The position numbers and the translations under genes were made by a program. Shown in pieces: positions 33,504-40,130 of a stretch of 64,000 nucleotides of DNA. Within the stretch, counting starts at the first letter, position 1. Each line of letters starts with the position of its first letter. This stretch comes from Capitulum mitella (taxonomy: Eukaryota > Arthropoda > Thecostraca > Pollicipedomorpha > Pollicipedidae), in assembly GCA_030062745.1 (NCBI GenBank), contig CP099841.1:10668970-10732969 (forward strand), given 5' to 3'. The notes beneath the pieces were generated by a model, which saw nothing but the letters and a program-made list of their open reading frames with translations, did not search any database and had not been told where the DNA came from.

Positions 33504-35912
33504 AATCAAAGATCCTCCATATTTCATTTTAGAAAAAATGGAAAACTGCAGTTGGTCTAAACAGATTGCTCTAAATCCAATGAAAAACTCGAGGTTAGGT
33601 TACGAGGTCGGCTGTGCACCTTCCACCCAAACATTTTCGCAAAACGACATCCCTGGATCCAGGCCGTTTCTTGGTTCTATGGAGTCGTCTGGGAGAAGAC
33701 ATTTAGGGCGTAAATGTCTTACAAATTATCCAAAATAGCAATGAGGGCAGTTTCGTGCCCTACTCGTCACGAGCTTTCCAACGGTAAGCTTTTTCTATCT
33801 TGCGATCAATCGTTCGCTTGTTAGGGGGAGGGACGTCAACCTCCCCCCTGAATCTGGTGCGCTTGGCGCCGACTGCCAGTCAGGCGCGGGTTGAGAATGT
33901 CGCGCGGCTGAGTACCTACCTGAAAGAGAATAAATAGCAGGAGGACGAGGTAGAGAACGCTCCCGCCGGAGACGATTCTCCAGAAAACCGGATGAGGTCT
34001 CTTCATTGGGCCGATGGGCGAGTACATCGCCGAGATGATGAGGAAGCAGAGAGTGGCGCAGCACCCACCCGTCCGTGCGTTGTACTGCACGTTGTCGTCA
34101 TCCCTTCAGATTTGAAATTAAAGAACACCTGAGTTAGTGTCCCGAATCCTAGAATTTTTCGGGCCACCACACACTGGTGGAATCGACTGATTCATTCTGT
34201 CAATGCGGCCTCGCAATTGTGATTTTTTTTCGTCGATCGAGGTTGCGACCATCCGAAAACGCAGACCACAAGAGCGCTCGCTTGGATAAATTCGCCAACT
34301 GCCAGACATGACAATCGACGAGAACATCGTTGGATTGGTCAAAGTTTTCGTCGTTGGAAACTGCAAGATGACGAGAAATGCCGTTATTTTTCAGCAAAGT
34401 GAAGTTTCAGAATAGCTTCAAAATAGCTCTTGACATAAAGTGTACAAAATCAATGTGAAAACAGTTCTTGTAGAATGTATGCAACAACATCGTTACCAAG
34501 TTTACATTTCGTATCCCGATATGGAAACGAGATTTTCTTTGCGTGAAAATCGCAGTTGTGATTTTTATGGAATCTGGAAAATGTATCACTAATATGAGCT
34601 TCGATCAGGTCAACTTGCAGGACAAACAGGCTAAACGTACTAGAAATCGGTAATGTCTCGTCCGGCATTGGATGAAAAAGCTGTCTTTCGCACGTCATGT
34701 CTTCCAAATAACGACAAAATGTTGGGTTTTGAACATCACAGTTTACATTTACCATATCCACGGCAATGAAGGTAAATCCTAACATTTGCCTTAGCAACGA
34801 CGATATCACAGAAGAAAAATTCAGGGGTAAATACTTTTCCTCTCGTAGGGATTTATATCGTACTCGCGCAAATACGCAACCACTTTCTCTCACTTCTTCC
34901 GCAGTCGTAAAGAAACAAGCATTAGCCTGCGCGGTTTTGCACATGTGATGGAAAACTCTTGAAAGATATAGAAAACCGAAACATTAATTTAAAAACATGT
35001 TTACTCTGACGTTTGAAACATGTACGTTTCAACTTGGAAGGTTTCCGCACTGGCTAGTTACCCCTCCTCAAAGGCCAAAATACTTCAAGTAACCCTTGGC
35101 TGGAAGACACTGGTTTACGAGAACTTGCCCCGGCGAGGATATGTCTTACGAGTCATGTCATACGTGGATCTATCCTACGAAAAGACGGTTGTGGGAGCAT
35201 TTTTCACAGCGAGCGTTTGTCCTACGAGAAATCGATTGCACGAGAATTTACCATTAACAGAAACTGACTATATACGAGGACGTAGTCGGTACGAAAGTCG
35301 GTCCGACGAGAAAAATGAGGTTTATATAGGTCTGAGGTATGTGTAGCTAACATTTGATCCGACAAGAGCAGTTTCGTATGGGAATCTAACCATACGAGCT
35401 TTTGGGGTTTGAGAATTATGCTGTAAGAAAATTTTGGGTCACGATATTTGTATTGCGCGAGACCTTTGCTTCACGAGAATTATACCTTCTGAGAACTTGT
35501 CATAACAAGCTTTAAGTCGTAGGAGTATTTTGCTATACCGCAAATATGTCGTACTACCTGTTTGCATCACGAGAATTATGCGATGATATTCAGTCATGCG
35601 AATTTCTGTTTTAGGAACTTTTGTCGTGGAATCAGTCTCACCATTGCTCTCACAGCAGATATATACTAATTCAACGAACGAGTAAAATGCATGCATTGCG
35701 GCGCGTTTTGTTAAAGCAACCACTTGGGCCAAACAGCAGGTCCTTGGTATCAACGAAATCGGCATCTTTCGCAAGAAAATACGAGCCGCTGCACACGCGA
35801 CGCGTTTCACACGTACCTTGTCATTGCTATGTAAAAGACGACACCGATGGTACTCAGCAGAAGTGCAATGTTACCGGCTTCCCGAAACAACATGACAAGT
35901 ATTTCAGGGTGC
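14822..35912 (-). CDS. PTDSS1: Phosphatidylserine synthase 1-like gene (span of eight assembled exons)
   Basis: PSS1 is an ER multi-pass membrane enzyme that makes phosphatidylserine by exchanging the head group of phosphatidylcholine for serine. In transcription order the exons are 35912-35817, 34103-33920, 27122-27048, 26908-26747, 26381-26235, 17863-17610, 17107-16849 and, less surely, 14983-14822. All have GT/AG borders and compatible phases (2,0,0,0,0,2,0). Family landmarks appear in the expected order: a TRDD after the first membrane segment, RPHP, a FAH...WECTE segment, ECWWD...LDILLCNG, and a VCVKFAPDLF segment near the C terminus. The assembled part is about 445 residues against roughly 470 in the vertebrate enzyme; the N-terminal exon with the start codon is missing. 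The stretch after ECWWD is poorly conserved. Introns hold many transposons. The identity rests on remembered family patterns, not on a search. Confidence 0.88.
15000..16848. other. Intron or spacer with degenerate repeats
   Basis: From 15,380 to 15,600 words like TTTTCGGCGAAAAAGG recur about every 30-35 bases. A CAT-rich tract lies near 15,720. From 16,080 to 16,600 loosely similar CTTTNATGTCTGAAAGACC-like words suggest an old satellite. No exon is seen. Confidence 0.4.
16849..17107 (-). CDS. PTDSS1: PSS1-like exon: last two membrane segments
   Basis: The acceptor TTTGATCTGCAG is followed by GGAACACTAC, completing the split arginine codon; the donor is TTG|GTAAGT. It encodes REHYLDLTDSRPRR, a hydrophobic segment, ETLVCVKFAPDLFGRT and another hydrophobic segment, then NSFSERKNK. 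This parallels the FLEAIVCIKFGQDLFSKT region of PSS1. Confidence 0.9.
17357..17421. repeat. CT-rich microsatellite
   Basis: Impure (CT)n/(TTC)n tract inside the intron between two PSS1-like exons. Confidence 0.8.
17610..17863 (-). CDS. PTDSS1: PSS1-like exon: divergent linker and membrane segments
   Basis: The donor is AG|GTGAGC. The chosen acceptor (CACCGACTGTTCTCAG) gives phase 0, as the previous exon needs. The first 35 or so residues are Pro/Ala/Arg-rich and do not resemble the well-conserved GKIKR...QFTP linker of the family. From TWTSPKRVFAVS onward it matches again, with GNLLEMNCMLAMRVFLFPPE parallel to the TELNTFFLKHIFVF region. An additional small exon or another acceptor upstream is possible. 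Confidence 0.78.
17983..18200. repeat. 23 bp array ATGGACCATGGATGTGTTG
   Basis: At least four consecutive 23-base units begin with ATGGACC or a near variant (17,983 to about 18,075), followed by looser copies to about 18,200. NcoI-like CCATGG words recur in most units. Confidence 0.75.
18468..19674. mobile_element. piggyBac-like MITE, family B, full-length copy
   Basis: The left end reads TTAA|CCCTATTCCCG and the right end CGGGAATAGGG|CTAA, so the termini are inverted repeats flanked by TTAA and a one-base variant of it. TTAA target duplications and CCC/GGG termini are characteristic of piggyBac elements. A second subterminal inverted motif (GGGGGCGGAATCCGC / CCGAATCCGCCCCCCTG) lies inside. 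There is no transposase frame, so it is non-autonomous. It is rich in AGGTCA words (18,807-18,830; 19,088-19,135). Confidence 0.72.
20270..21230. repeat. Degenerate satellite, period about 120-150 bp, six units
   Basis: The landmark CCGGCTTAAGTCC...GAGGGCTTCGT or its variants occurs near 20,380, 20,526, 20,670, 20,795, 20,940 and 21,082. Between landmarks the order CAGAGACT-GGAACTGACAATTTTTAAGGGGCCTC is repeated. Units are strongly diverged. Confidence 0.65.
21231..22006. other. Unassigned intronic sequence with TE-like ends
   Basis: Words such as AGGGGCGTAGCCAGGATT (21,711) and GGGCGGGTCCAGGATT (21,793) resemble common DNA transposon termini, but no paired element could be delimited. C-runs occur at 21,341 and 21,427. 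Confidence 0.4.
22007..22271. repeat. (AT)n tracts inside a long inverted repeat
   Basis: Left arm 22,007-22,050 (TTTTTGCGGATTTTGG...) and right arm 22,100-22,144 are inverted copies with about two mismatches in over 40 bases, separated by about 50 bases of (AT)n. A second (AT)n tract and a third partial arm (ATTCATTGTTCCTGATTCC, 22,196-22,222) follow, then a third (AT)n tract. Confidence 0.85.
22520..22785. mobile_element. piggyBac-like MITE, family B, deleted copy
   Basis: It aligns with about 19,170-19,440 of the full copy (shared CATGTCCCTGGCACCGC, AAACTAATCCTCCTC, TAATCTCTCGA). After AATCGGTCAA it jumps to ATAGGG|TTAA, the terminal word of the family. So the right end is intact with its TTAA, and the sequence between was lost. 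The left end was not found. Confidence 0.65.
22890..23480 (+). repeat. Degenerate ~23 bp array (CTGTAAAGGGCCCCCTGC)
   Basis: More than fifteen loosely conserved units starting CTGTAAAG or TTGTAAAG are spaced mostly 21-24 bases apart, with a few longer interruptions. It is the same family as 7,262-8,060, which lies in the opposite orientation; a more decayed patch is at 25,020-25,200. Confidence 0.65.
23590..23877. repeat. Dispersed repeat E, copy 1
   Basis: It shares GGGCATCCATTACGTAACAAAAAAA, CTTTCCTAACA and TCCTGGCGCCTTAGTGCACCC with 24,752-25,015 in the same orientation, though the order of some blocks differs. Confidence 0.5.
24068..24770 (+). mobile_element. Truncated non-LTR retrotransposon reverse transcriptase
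   Basis: One open frame reads as the reverse transcriptase of a Jockey/CR1-type LINE: FPDPWEIATIVLIHK, GNFRSIPLLSVIPKIPEQIV, ASYQYAYRANRSTVAVLLDL, LSQAFDSVDHSTML, SYLTGRRQ, VLFLIFVNDL and YADDTQ. The GVPQGSVLGP block that normally stands between SYLTGRRQ and VLFLIFVNDL is missing, consistent with an internal deletion. Endonuclease and the C-terminal part are absent. The frame is nevertheless open. It lies antisense inside a PSS1-like intron. Confidence 0.85.
24752..25015. repeat. Dispersed repeat E, copy 2
   Basis: Direct-orientation relative of 23,590-23,877 (GGGTATCCATTATGTGAG, TTTTTCCTAACAA, TCCTGGCGCCTGATGGTACCC). It begins exactly where the reverse transcriptase reading stops making sense, so the LINE fragment is bracketed by two related repeats. 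Confidence 0.5.
25352..25397. repeat. (AT)n microsatellite
   Basis: Pure (AT)n, 46 bases. Confidence 0.95.
25398..26234. other. Intronic sequence of the PSS1-like gene
   Basis: No further exon was confirmed here on the minus strand, although the family would allow one more conserved stretch between 26,235 and 17,863. A donor-like GAGTACT|GTGAGT at about 25,755 (minus) has no matching frame. Confidence 0.4.
26235..26381 (-). CDS. PTDSS1: PSS1-like exon: ECWWD...LDILLCNG core
   Basis: 49 codons, phase 0 on both sides, acceptor CATTATCAG and donor AAA|GTAAGT. It encodes LLPSLQECWWDAIILDILL and CNGIGIFIG, then LDLEMHEWEK. The ECWWD and LD-LLCNG words are the most diagnostic signature of the phosphatidylserine synthase family. 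Confidence 0.95.
26747..26908 (-). CDS. PTDSS1: PSS1-like exon: FAH / WECTE segment
   Basis: 54 codons, phase 0 on both sides, acceptor TCATGTGGCAG and donor GAA|GTAAGC. It begins KYWNEDCEPLT and carries IWSNLDVYAFAHASGY and SLAWECTE, aligning with the FDIFAFGHFWGW and ITWELTE stretches of PSS1. The conserved histidine and glutamates are kept. Confidence 0.9.
27048..27122 (-). CDS. PTDSS1: PSS1-like exon, 25 codons, luminal loop
   Basis: Phase 0 at both ends, donor GAA|GTAAGT, acceptor TTGACAG. The peptide starts NYETARGTVSFFYPRL, matching the NFEQVKSLMYWLDPNL segment in position and length. It fills exactly the gap between its two neighbours. Confidence 0.82.
27730..28778. mobile_element. 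piggyBac-like MITE, family D, full-length copy
   Basis: The ends read TTAA|CCCGGCACCACCTGG and CCAGGCGGTGCCGGG|TTAA. The inverted termini match in 14 of 15 positions and both flanks are perfect TTAA, the piggyBac target. A GGTTCAAATCC word near 28,678 looks like a tRNA B-box, but no cloverleaf fits. No transposase frame exists. Length is 1,049 bp. Confidence 0.78.
28783..31952. other. Intronic sequence with old TE fragments
   Basis: Two diverged direct copies (about 29,150-29,260 and 29,443-29,580; shared TCTGG-AAGCTTAT-TGTGT and TCACATG-CATAT) were noted. Pairs such as TAGGCGGATCTAGG (29,524) with CCCTGGATCCGCC (29,940), and GGGCGGATCCAG (30,411) with CTGGAACCGCCC (30,638), look like ends of short hAT-type MITEs. 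No target duplications were verified and no exon was found. A C-run lies at 31,137-31,147. Confidence 0.4.
31960..32246. mobile_element. piggyBac-like MITE, family B, left-end fragment
   Basis: It starts TTAA|CCCTATTCCCGGCAGGGG and follows the full copy (18,468 onward) to about AAATAGTTTGG, where similarity stops. A Penelope-like fragment begins shortly afterwards, so the right part was lost or interrupted. Confidence 0.72.
32330..33060 (+). mobile_element. Penelope-like element, 3' part with GIY-YIG endonuclease, decayed
   Basis: Translated in pieces, it gives the C-terminal region of Penelope-like retroelements: IKRALDNCSDWTSLDLERY and ILVNNSYRN (about 32,370-32,470), IQLIVYYKNKTVPNLLMKNN and LKGTNVMYQ (32,660-32,765), then the endonuclease words HYIGATTTLFRRLT, HDERLTRQVLADN and ITEAL. 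Stops at about 32,567 and 32,763 and frame changes show it is dead. The reverse transcriptase upstream is missing, a typical 5' truncation. It lies antisense in a PSS1-like intron. Confidence 0.8.
33187..33215 (+). ncRNA. Hammerhead-like core remnant after Penelope-like element
   Basis: CTGAAGA is followed 17 bases later by GAAACGTT, the order of the two conserved hammerhead boxes (CUGANGA...GAAA). The intervening stem II is not convincingly paired, so this is at best a decayed ribozyme. The match to the better motif at 40,448 makes the assignment worth noting. Confidence 0.35.
33424..33499. repeat. (AT)n microsatellite
   Basis: Pure (AT)n of about 75 bases, with further AT-rich words just upstream (33,354-33,370). 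Confidence 0.95.
33920..34103 (-). CDS. PTDSS1: PSS1-like exon: second and third membrane segments with RPHP
   Basis: The acceptor TCTGAAG is weak; the donor is CAG|GTAGGT. It completes the AG/G split codon of the previous exon and ends in phase 0. The peptide contains YNARTGG, a hydrophobic segment, GPMKRPHPVFWR and SVLYLVLLLFILFQ, which parallels the GPFTRPHPALWR region of PSS1 closely. Confidence 0.9.
34450..34944 (-). other. Unrecognised 164-codon open frame
   Basis: An unusually long uninterrupted frame for this moderately AT-rich stretch, starting MCKTAQANACFF and ending VVAYILQELFSH. It lies in the PSS1-like intron between 35,817 and 34,103, on the same strand. No domain, signal peptide or splice context is recognised, and codon use is unlike the GC-rich confirmed exons. 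It may be chance or part of an old transposon. Confidence 0.2.
35030..35620. repeat. Degenerate 15-16 bp array TACGAGAA
   Basis: TACGAG or a close variant recurs at about 35,117, 35,133, 35,148, 35,162, 35,177, 35,208, 35,224, 35,240, 35,274, 35,291 and 35,307, then more loosely to 35,620. The typical unit is TTTGTCCTACGAGAA. Confidence 0.65.
35817..35912 (-). CDS. PTDSS1: PSS1-like exon: first membrane segment
   Basis: The acceptor is TTTTTTATTGTGAG and the donor AG|GTACGT. It starts with one base completing a split codon, so an upstream exon ending in phase 2 must exist. The peptide includes EILVMLFREAG, then a hydrophobic stretch, then IAMTR, and joins the next exon as TRDDDN. This matches the FYRPHTITLL...FTRDD region of PSS1. 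Confidence 0.8.
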
Positions 35913-36279
35913 CTCACAATAAAAAAATCAAGTCACAGTCGCAGTTCAAGTCACAGTTCCTGAAACATTTCCTGGGACCATGAAGCACCAGGAGACGAAC
36001 CAAGCTGACTGGCACCAATTTTACGGAGCTGCGCTGGTGGAGAAAATGTTTTTTCAGACATATCAGACGGCATTCGTGCACTTGCACAAATGTTGGTGGT
36101 TGGTGCGGAGGCCTGCAGCCACGCCCACATGAATCGATCGATATCACCAAGGACAGGTCCCATAGCAGGTGCGCATAAGAGCATTACGCGTACGTAGATG
36201 TTTAACCTTTGACGTATCATGATGCCTGGGATCGAGACTCATAAACTTAATCATTATTATGCTTTAACTTAACATTATT

Positions 36280-37764
36280 CCAGTTTACAAAAAAGACGAC
36301 AAAAATGATCCTGGCAACTACCGCGACATCTGTTTCCTCCCTCTCTGCTCCGACATTTTGAAGAAAGTAGTTGCGATTCTCTTCCGGAACATTGCTTAAC
36401 ATCACTCCCGCCAAGCCAACACGGTTTCCTACCAAAACGCTCCTGTGTATCTAAGAGTTTTCCTCAAACATGGCTGGGATTCAGTCCATGAGGGTGTACA
36501 GACCGATTCCATTTACACTGATTTCTCATCAGCATTTCCAAGCGTAAATTTCGCGCTGCTACTTCACAAGCTCAAAACATCTTTTAACGTCACAGGGCAT
36601 GCGCACCTTGGACTGAGTCTTACTTGACCAATCGCAGGCAACGAGTCGTCCTTGATGGCAAGTATTCTGACTGGATCTCAGTCAGATCCGGGGTTCCGGA
36701 AGGTAGCGTATGTGGCCCAATCCTGTTCATCTGTTTCACCTCCGACTTTCCTGCCCTCATCCAGACCAACTGCGTCATGTTTGCCGACGACATCAAGTTA
36801 TACCACCTCATCTCTTCTACGGCCGACACCGACGCCCTTCAGGCCGACGTTAACCGTCTCTCATCTTGGTAGCGTAAATGACACCTAAAACCCTACAAAA
36901 TGCCGCGAAGTATCCTTTTCATTATGCCAATCCCCAATTCTAGCCACATATACGCTGAGCGAGACCGCCCTTGAACGTCGCACCGAGACCCGGGACCTGG
37001 GTGTCCTACTAGACACAAAGCTCACTTTTGCTCACCACATCGATACAACCATAGCCAAGGCGCACTGCATGCTTGGCCTTGTCATACGTAGGATGCAGTT
37101 ATCCAGATGCCACACCAGAGCCCGTTTTGATGAGGCTATGTCATGTGCTTTTGACGCCCATGTTCATTCCACGCTTGAGTACGGCTGTGTTGTATGGGCT
37201 CTGGCTGCTGTCACCCATCTGAAACGACTGGAGCGTATACAGCATAAGTTCCTCATATCGCTGGCTTTTGATTCGGATAAACCCCTCGTCAGCATGGACT
37301 ACGTCATTCTTCTGGCGCAATAGGAAGTCTCGCTTTTTCCAATGACCTCATATTTTTGTGCAATGTTCACCATGCGAGCCTCGACAGCCCTGAACTACTG
37401 TCAGCATTCGGCTTGGTGCCGCGGCGTCCATCGCGTTGTGGAGCATCCCTTTTGCTCGGGTGAATACCGTCCAGCGTAGCCTGTTTACCCGTGTACGCAC
37501 TCTGTGCCATACTTTCCTGAACTCTTTTAGTAATGTCGCCTTTTTTACGTCCACTATGCGTTTGTACAAATCAAATGTGCATAGTTTCTCGAACTCGATA
37601 GGGTCATATCTGTAAATTCACCTCAGTGTCATGTCTTAATGTTTATTTAATGCCACTGCGCCTGAATCGTATTTTGATCCCTGCTTTTTAATGTTTGACT
37701 GCATCAGTAATTGCATGGCTGTGCCTGTTAGTTCCTGTAATAGTATAATACAATACAATACAAT
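36280..37764 (+). mobile_element. LINE reverse transcriptase fragment, frameshifted, with (ATACA)n tail
   Basis: Pieces in different frames read IIPVYKKDDKNDPGNYRDI (36,275-36,330), YTDFSSAFPSVNFALLLHKL (36,515-36,575), NRRQRVVLDG, WISVRSGVPEGSVCGPILF, FADDIKLYHL (to about 36,810), and the post-RT word STLEYGCVVW...LERIQHKF (37,170-37,250). This is the order in Jockey/CR1-type LINEs. Stops and frame changes (36,396; 36,626; 36,870) show decay. The 3' end is a short ATACA repeat at 37,746-37,763, typical of LINE tails. Confidence 0.85.
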
Positions 37765-38395
37765 CCGGCACCGCATGGCCTGTTTTTGTAAGACTGCCTG
37801 GGGGTGTCAAAAAGGGCACCCCCTGCTATCTCAGAATCTAACCGTCGTATCTGAACGGACCTATGACCAATCGATAGCACTTAGTCTTGCAATTCAAAAA
37901 ATGTTCTGTTAGCCCTGGTCATGTGACTGATGGCGTCAGAGGTCACGTAAAACGTATAACACGGTATCGGAAAACTGATATCGGTTCGTATATCATATTA
38001 TCAGCAATATTGGCCTTAGACCCTTGTACTAAGTGTCAAACGAAAGGTCACAGTATTCTGCATCAGAAGCAAGCCAAAATGTTTAAAAATTCTGGTCAAA
38101 TTCAACCAAGGTCAGGTGAAATATTAATCTTACCTTACATGTCAAAGATCGATATTTACTCATAGCCGTTTTGATCCACGTGACAAAAAGGACGGAAATG
38201 AAACCTCCTGCATTACCTGCTTTTCATCCGCTCAAGGTCAGCCGTGGTGAGGTCAGACAAGGTTACGTTATCTGACAAAAGGCAATGATTACTCGCTAGA
38301 GTTCTTAACTGCGTCAAGTACATAAATAAAGTGACATCTCGCGGTAATGAAGCCTGCTCTTTCTGCTCTTTATCGGTTCAAAGTCAAGCCAGGTC
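37765..38395. mobile_element. piggyBac-like MITE, family D, inverted partial copy
   Basis: Its sequence is the reverse complement of the right half of 27,730-28,778: shared words include CCGGCACCGC at the start, CACCCCCT-NTATCTCAG, ATCTAACCGTCG, CACGTGACAAAAAGGAC and CATTACCTGCTTTTC. It directly abuts the LINE tail on the left and a Penelope-like fragment on the right. Confidence 0.68.
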
Positions 38396-39600
38396 AGGAC
38401 AGATAGTCATTTTTCTTTCTCTGACTAGTTACAATACGCAGTTCTTCTACCAGCAGGTCACGGAGGTTTTCCAGAGCAGAACGCGCCAAAAATGATTTCA
38501 GTGTGAGGCCGCTACTCCACGTTACTCTAACACTGCTCAGACGTGAAGAACGCACGATCGAGTTCACCTGCCGATATAGTGTGTCATCGACGAGAGGAAG
38601 TTTCATGTAAACATAAATGGTTTTGTTGTCCCTTTTACGCAGATTGCTGAGGGGATCTACGACTGCCATGAGGACGTGCGGCACCAGCGGCGCAGTGCAC
38701 CCGACGTTGGGGGTAGCCGTTTTGTGAGAAAAGAGCAGTCATTTTCGTTAAACTCCGCTCACATGAGTTGGCATTGGATGAAATTCGTGCTGCTCTCCCC
38801 ATTTGCGACGTTAAAACGGCTTTTTAAGTGGCCATTGGGTAGACCGAATCACAATACGGAGTGATAGGGACCACCACGGGTTTTAAGAATAGCTCAGTGG
38901 TGTAGCTCCCATCCGCCTGAACCGCAAACAAGGCATCGATGACAGAAATCGATCTCCTATGCCCAATCTGCTCCAATGGAAACGATATGGTAGCATGCTG
39001 CGGTTTAAATTCCGCGAACAATTCGAGCAGGGAATCCAAGCCATATGTCCAAAGCCCGAAAATATCATCTACGTAGGCAAGCAGAGGGCTTTAATTCGCA
39101 CGAAGCTACGAAGACCAACTCAAGGCAAAAATGCAATTGCAATTGGAGGTGCGCGACGGTTTCCCACAGCCACGCCTTTGGTTTGTTTATACATGGAATA
39201 TCCGAAATGTGCAAGATTATTATTGAAAACATGCGTTAGGAGTTTCGAACAATCCAGTACACTGACACCGAACAGGCCAATGACGTCTAGATTACTCTTG
39301 ATCAGACGTTCCAAAGCAGCTATCCCTTCATGTATGGGAATGCTACGGTAAAGATTTGCCACATCGATGTCACAAACGATGCTGCCTGCTGGCAGTTTAG
39401 AAGGGAAATTTCCTTTCGCTATTTTAAGATATGACTTTGTGTTAGACACATGTGCGGCTATCAGTGCGGGTATTTGGACGAGTATCCTGCTCAAGAACGG
39501 AGACAGTACACACAGGGGTTTCCGCACGCCGACACTATTGGGGATATTGGCTTGGTGGTTTTTGGGTAGTACATATAATGTTGGCGGAGCGCTGAGTAGC
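38394..39600 (-). mobile_element. Penelope-like element reverse transcriptase, decayed
   Basis: In transcription order: PPTLYVLPKNHQ (about 39,560), FLSRILVQIPAL, VCDIDVANLYRSIPIHEGI (about 39,370), LLTHVFNNNLAHFGYSMYKQ and GVAVGNRRAPPIA (to 39,135), a frame break, AYVDDIFGLW (about 39,070), LELFAEFKPQHATISFPLEQ and YTTELFLKP, and a final part with VDDTLYRQVNS and KSFLARSALENL (38,440-38,600). These are the RT and linker signatures of Penelope-like elements. The GIY-YIG domain is cut off at the 3' end. Confidence 0.82.
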
Positions 39601-39993
39601 GGACCCACGCCGAAATCATTTTTGGTACTTTCTGCTCTGGAAAACCTCTGTGCCTTGCTGGTGGGAGAACGCGCCACACTTGCAACAACGGTTTAAAAGG
39701 TAGGTGTACACGGAAAAACGTAGTATATAAGTTACATGCAATCGTTGTCCTGATTTTTTTTATCTCGCAGAAACAAAGCGTATCATCACTGATCGATACA
39801 AGGAACACCAGGGGGATGCTAGACTTCGGAAGGCAAACACACACCTAGGTGAGCACATGACTGACAAACATCCTGGCATGGAACACAGTGACACTTTCAC
39901 CAACTTTGCAGTCGACATTCTGGCAACAGAGAGAGACAACGCTGACCCGAAAGTTTTGGAACCTGTACACATCAGAAATCATCGGCCGCAGTA
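39588..39993 (+). mobile_element. Penelope-like element endonuclease end, opposite strand
   Basis: This plus-strand segment begins with the same linker as the minus-strand element (KSFLVLSALENLCALL at 39,612-39,665) and, after a decayed stretch (VVYKLHAIVV), continues TKRIITDRYKEHQGDARL, HMTDKHPGMEHSDTFTNF and VHIRNHRPQ to a stop at 39,993. These are the GIY-YIG endonuclease words of a Penelope-like 3' end. It is joined head to head with the minus-strand copy. Confidence 0.72.
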
Positions 39994-40080
39994 AAACACA
40001 CAGACAACATCTTAGTGCATAATACGAGACGCCTTGCTTGTGTCGCGTGGAGTTGGGATTTCGTTAGTTTGGAGAACCAA

Positions 40081-40082
<2 letters not shown>

Positions 40083-40128
<46 letters not shown>
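40083..40128. repeat. (AT)n microsatellite
   Basis: Pure (AT)n. Confidence 0.95.

Positions 40129-40130
<2 letters not shown>

Noticed and set aside
33361..33738. Frames with YIYIYI repeats (also near 25,260 and 40,034)
   Set aside because: They are translations of (AT)n microsatellites.
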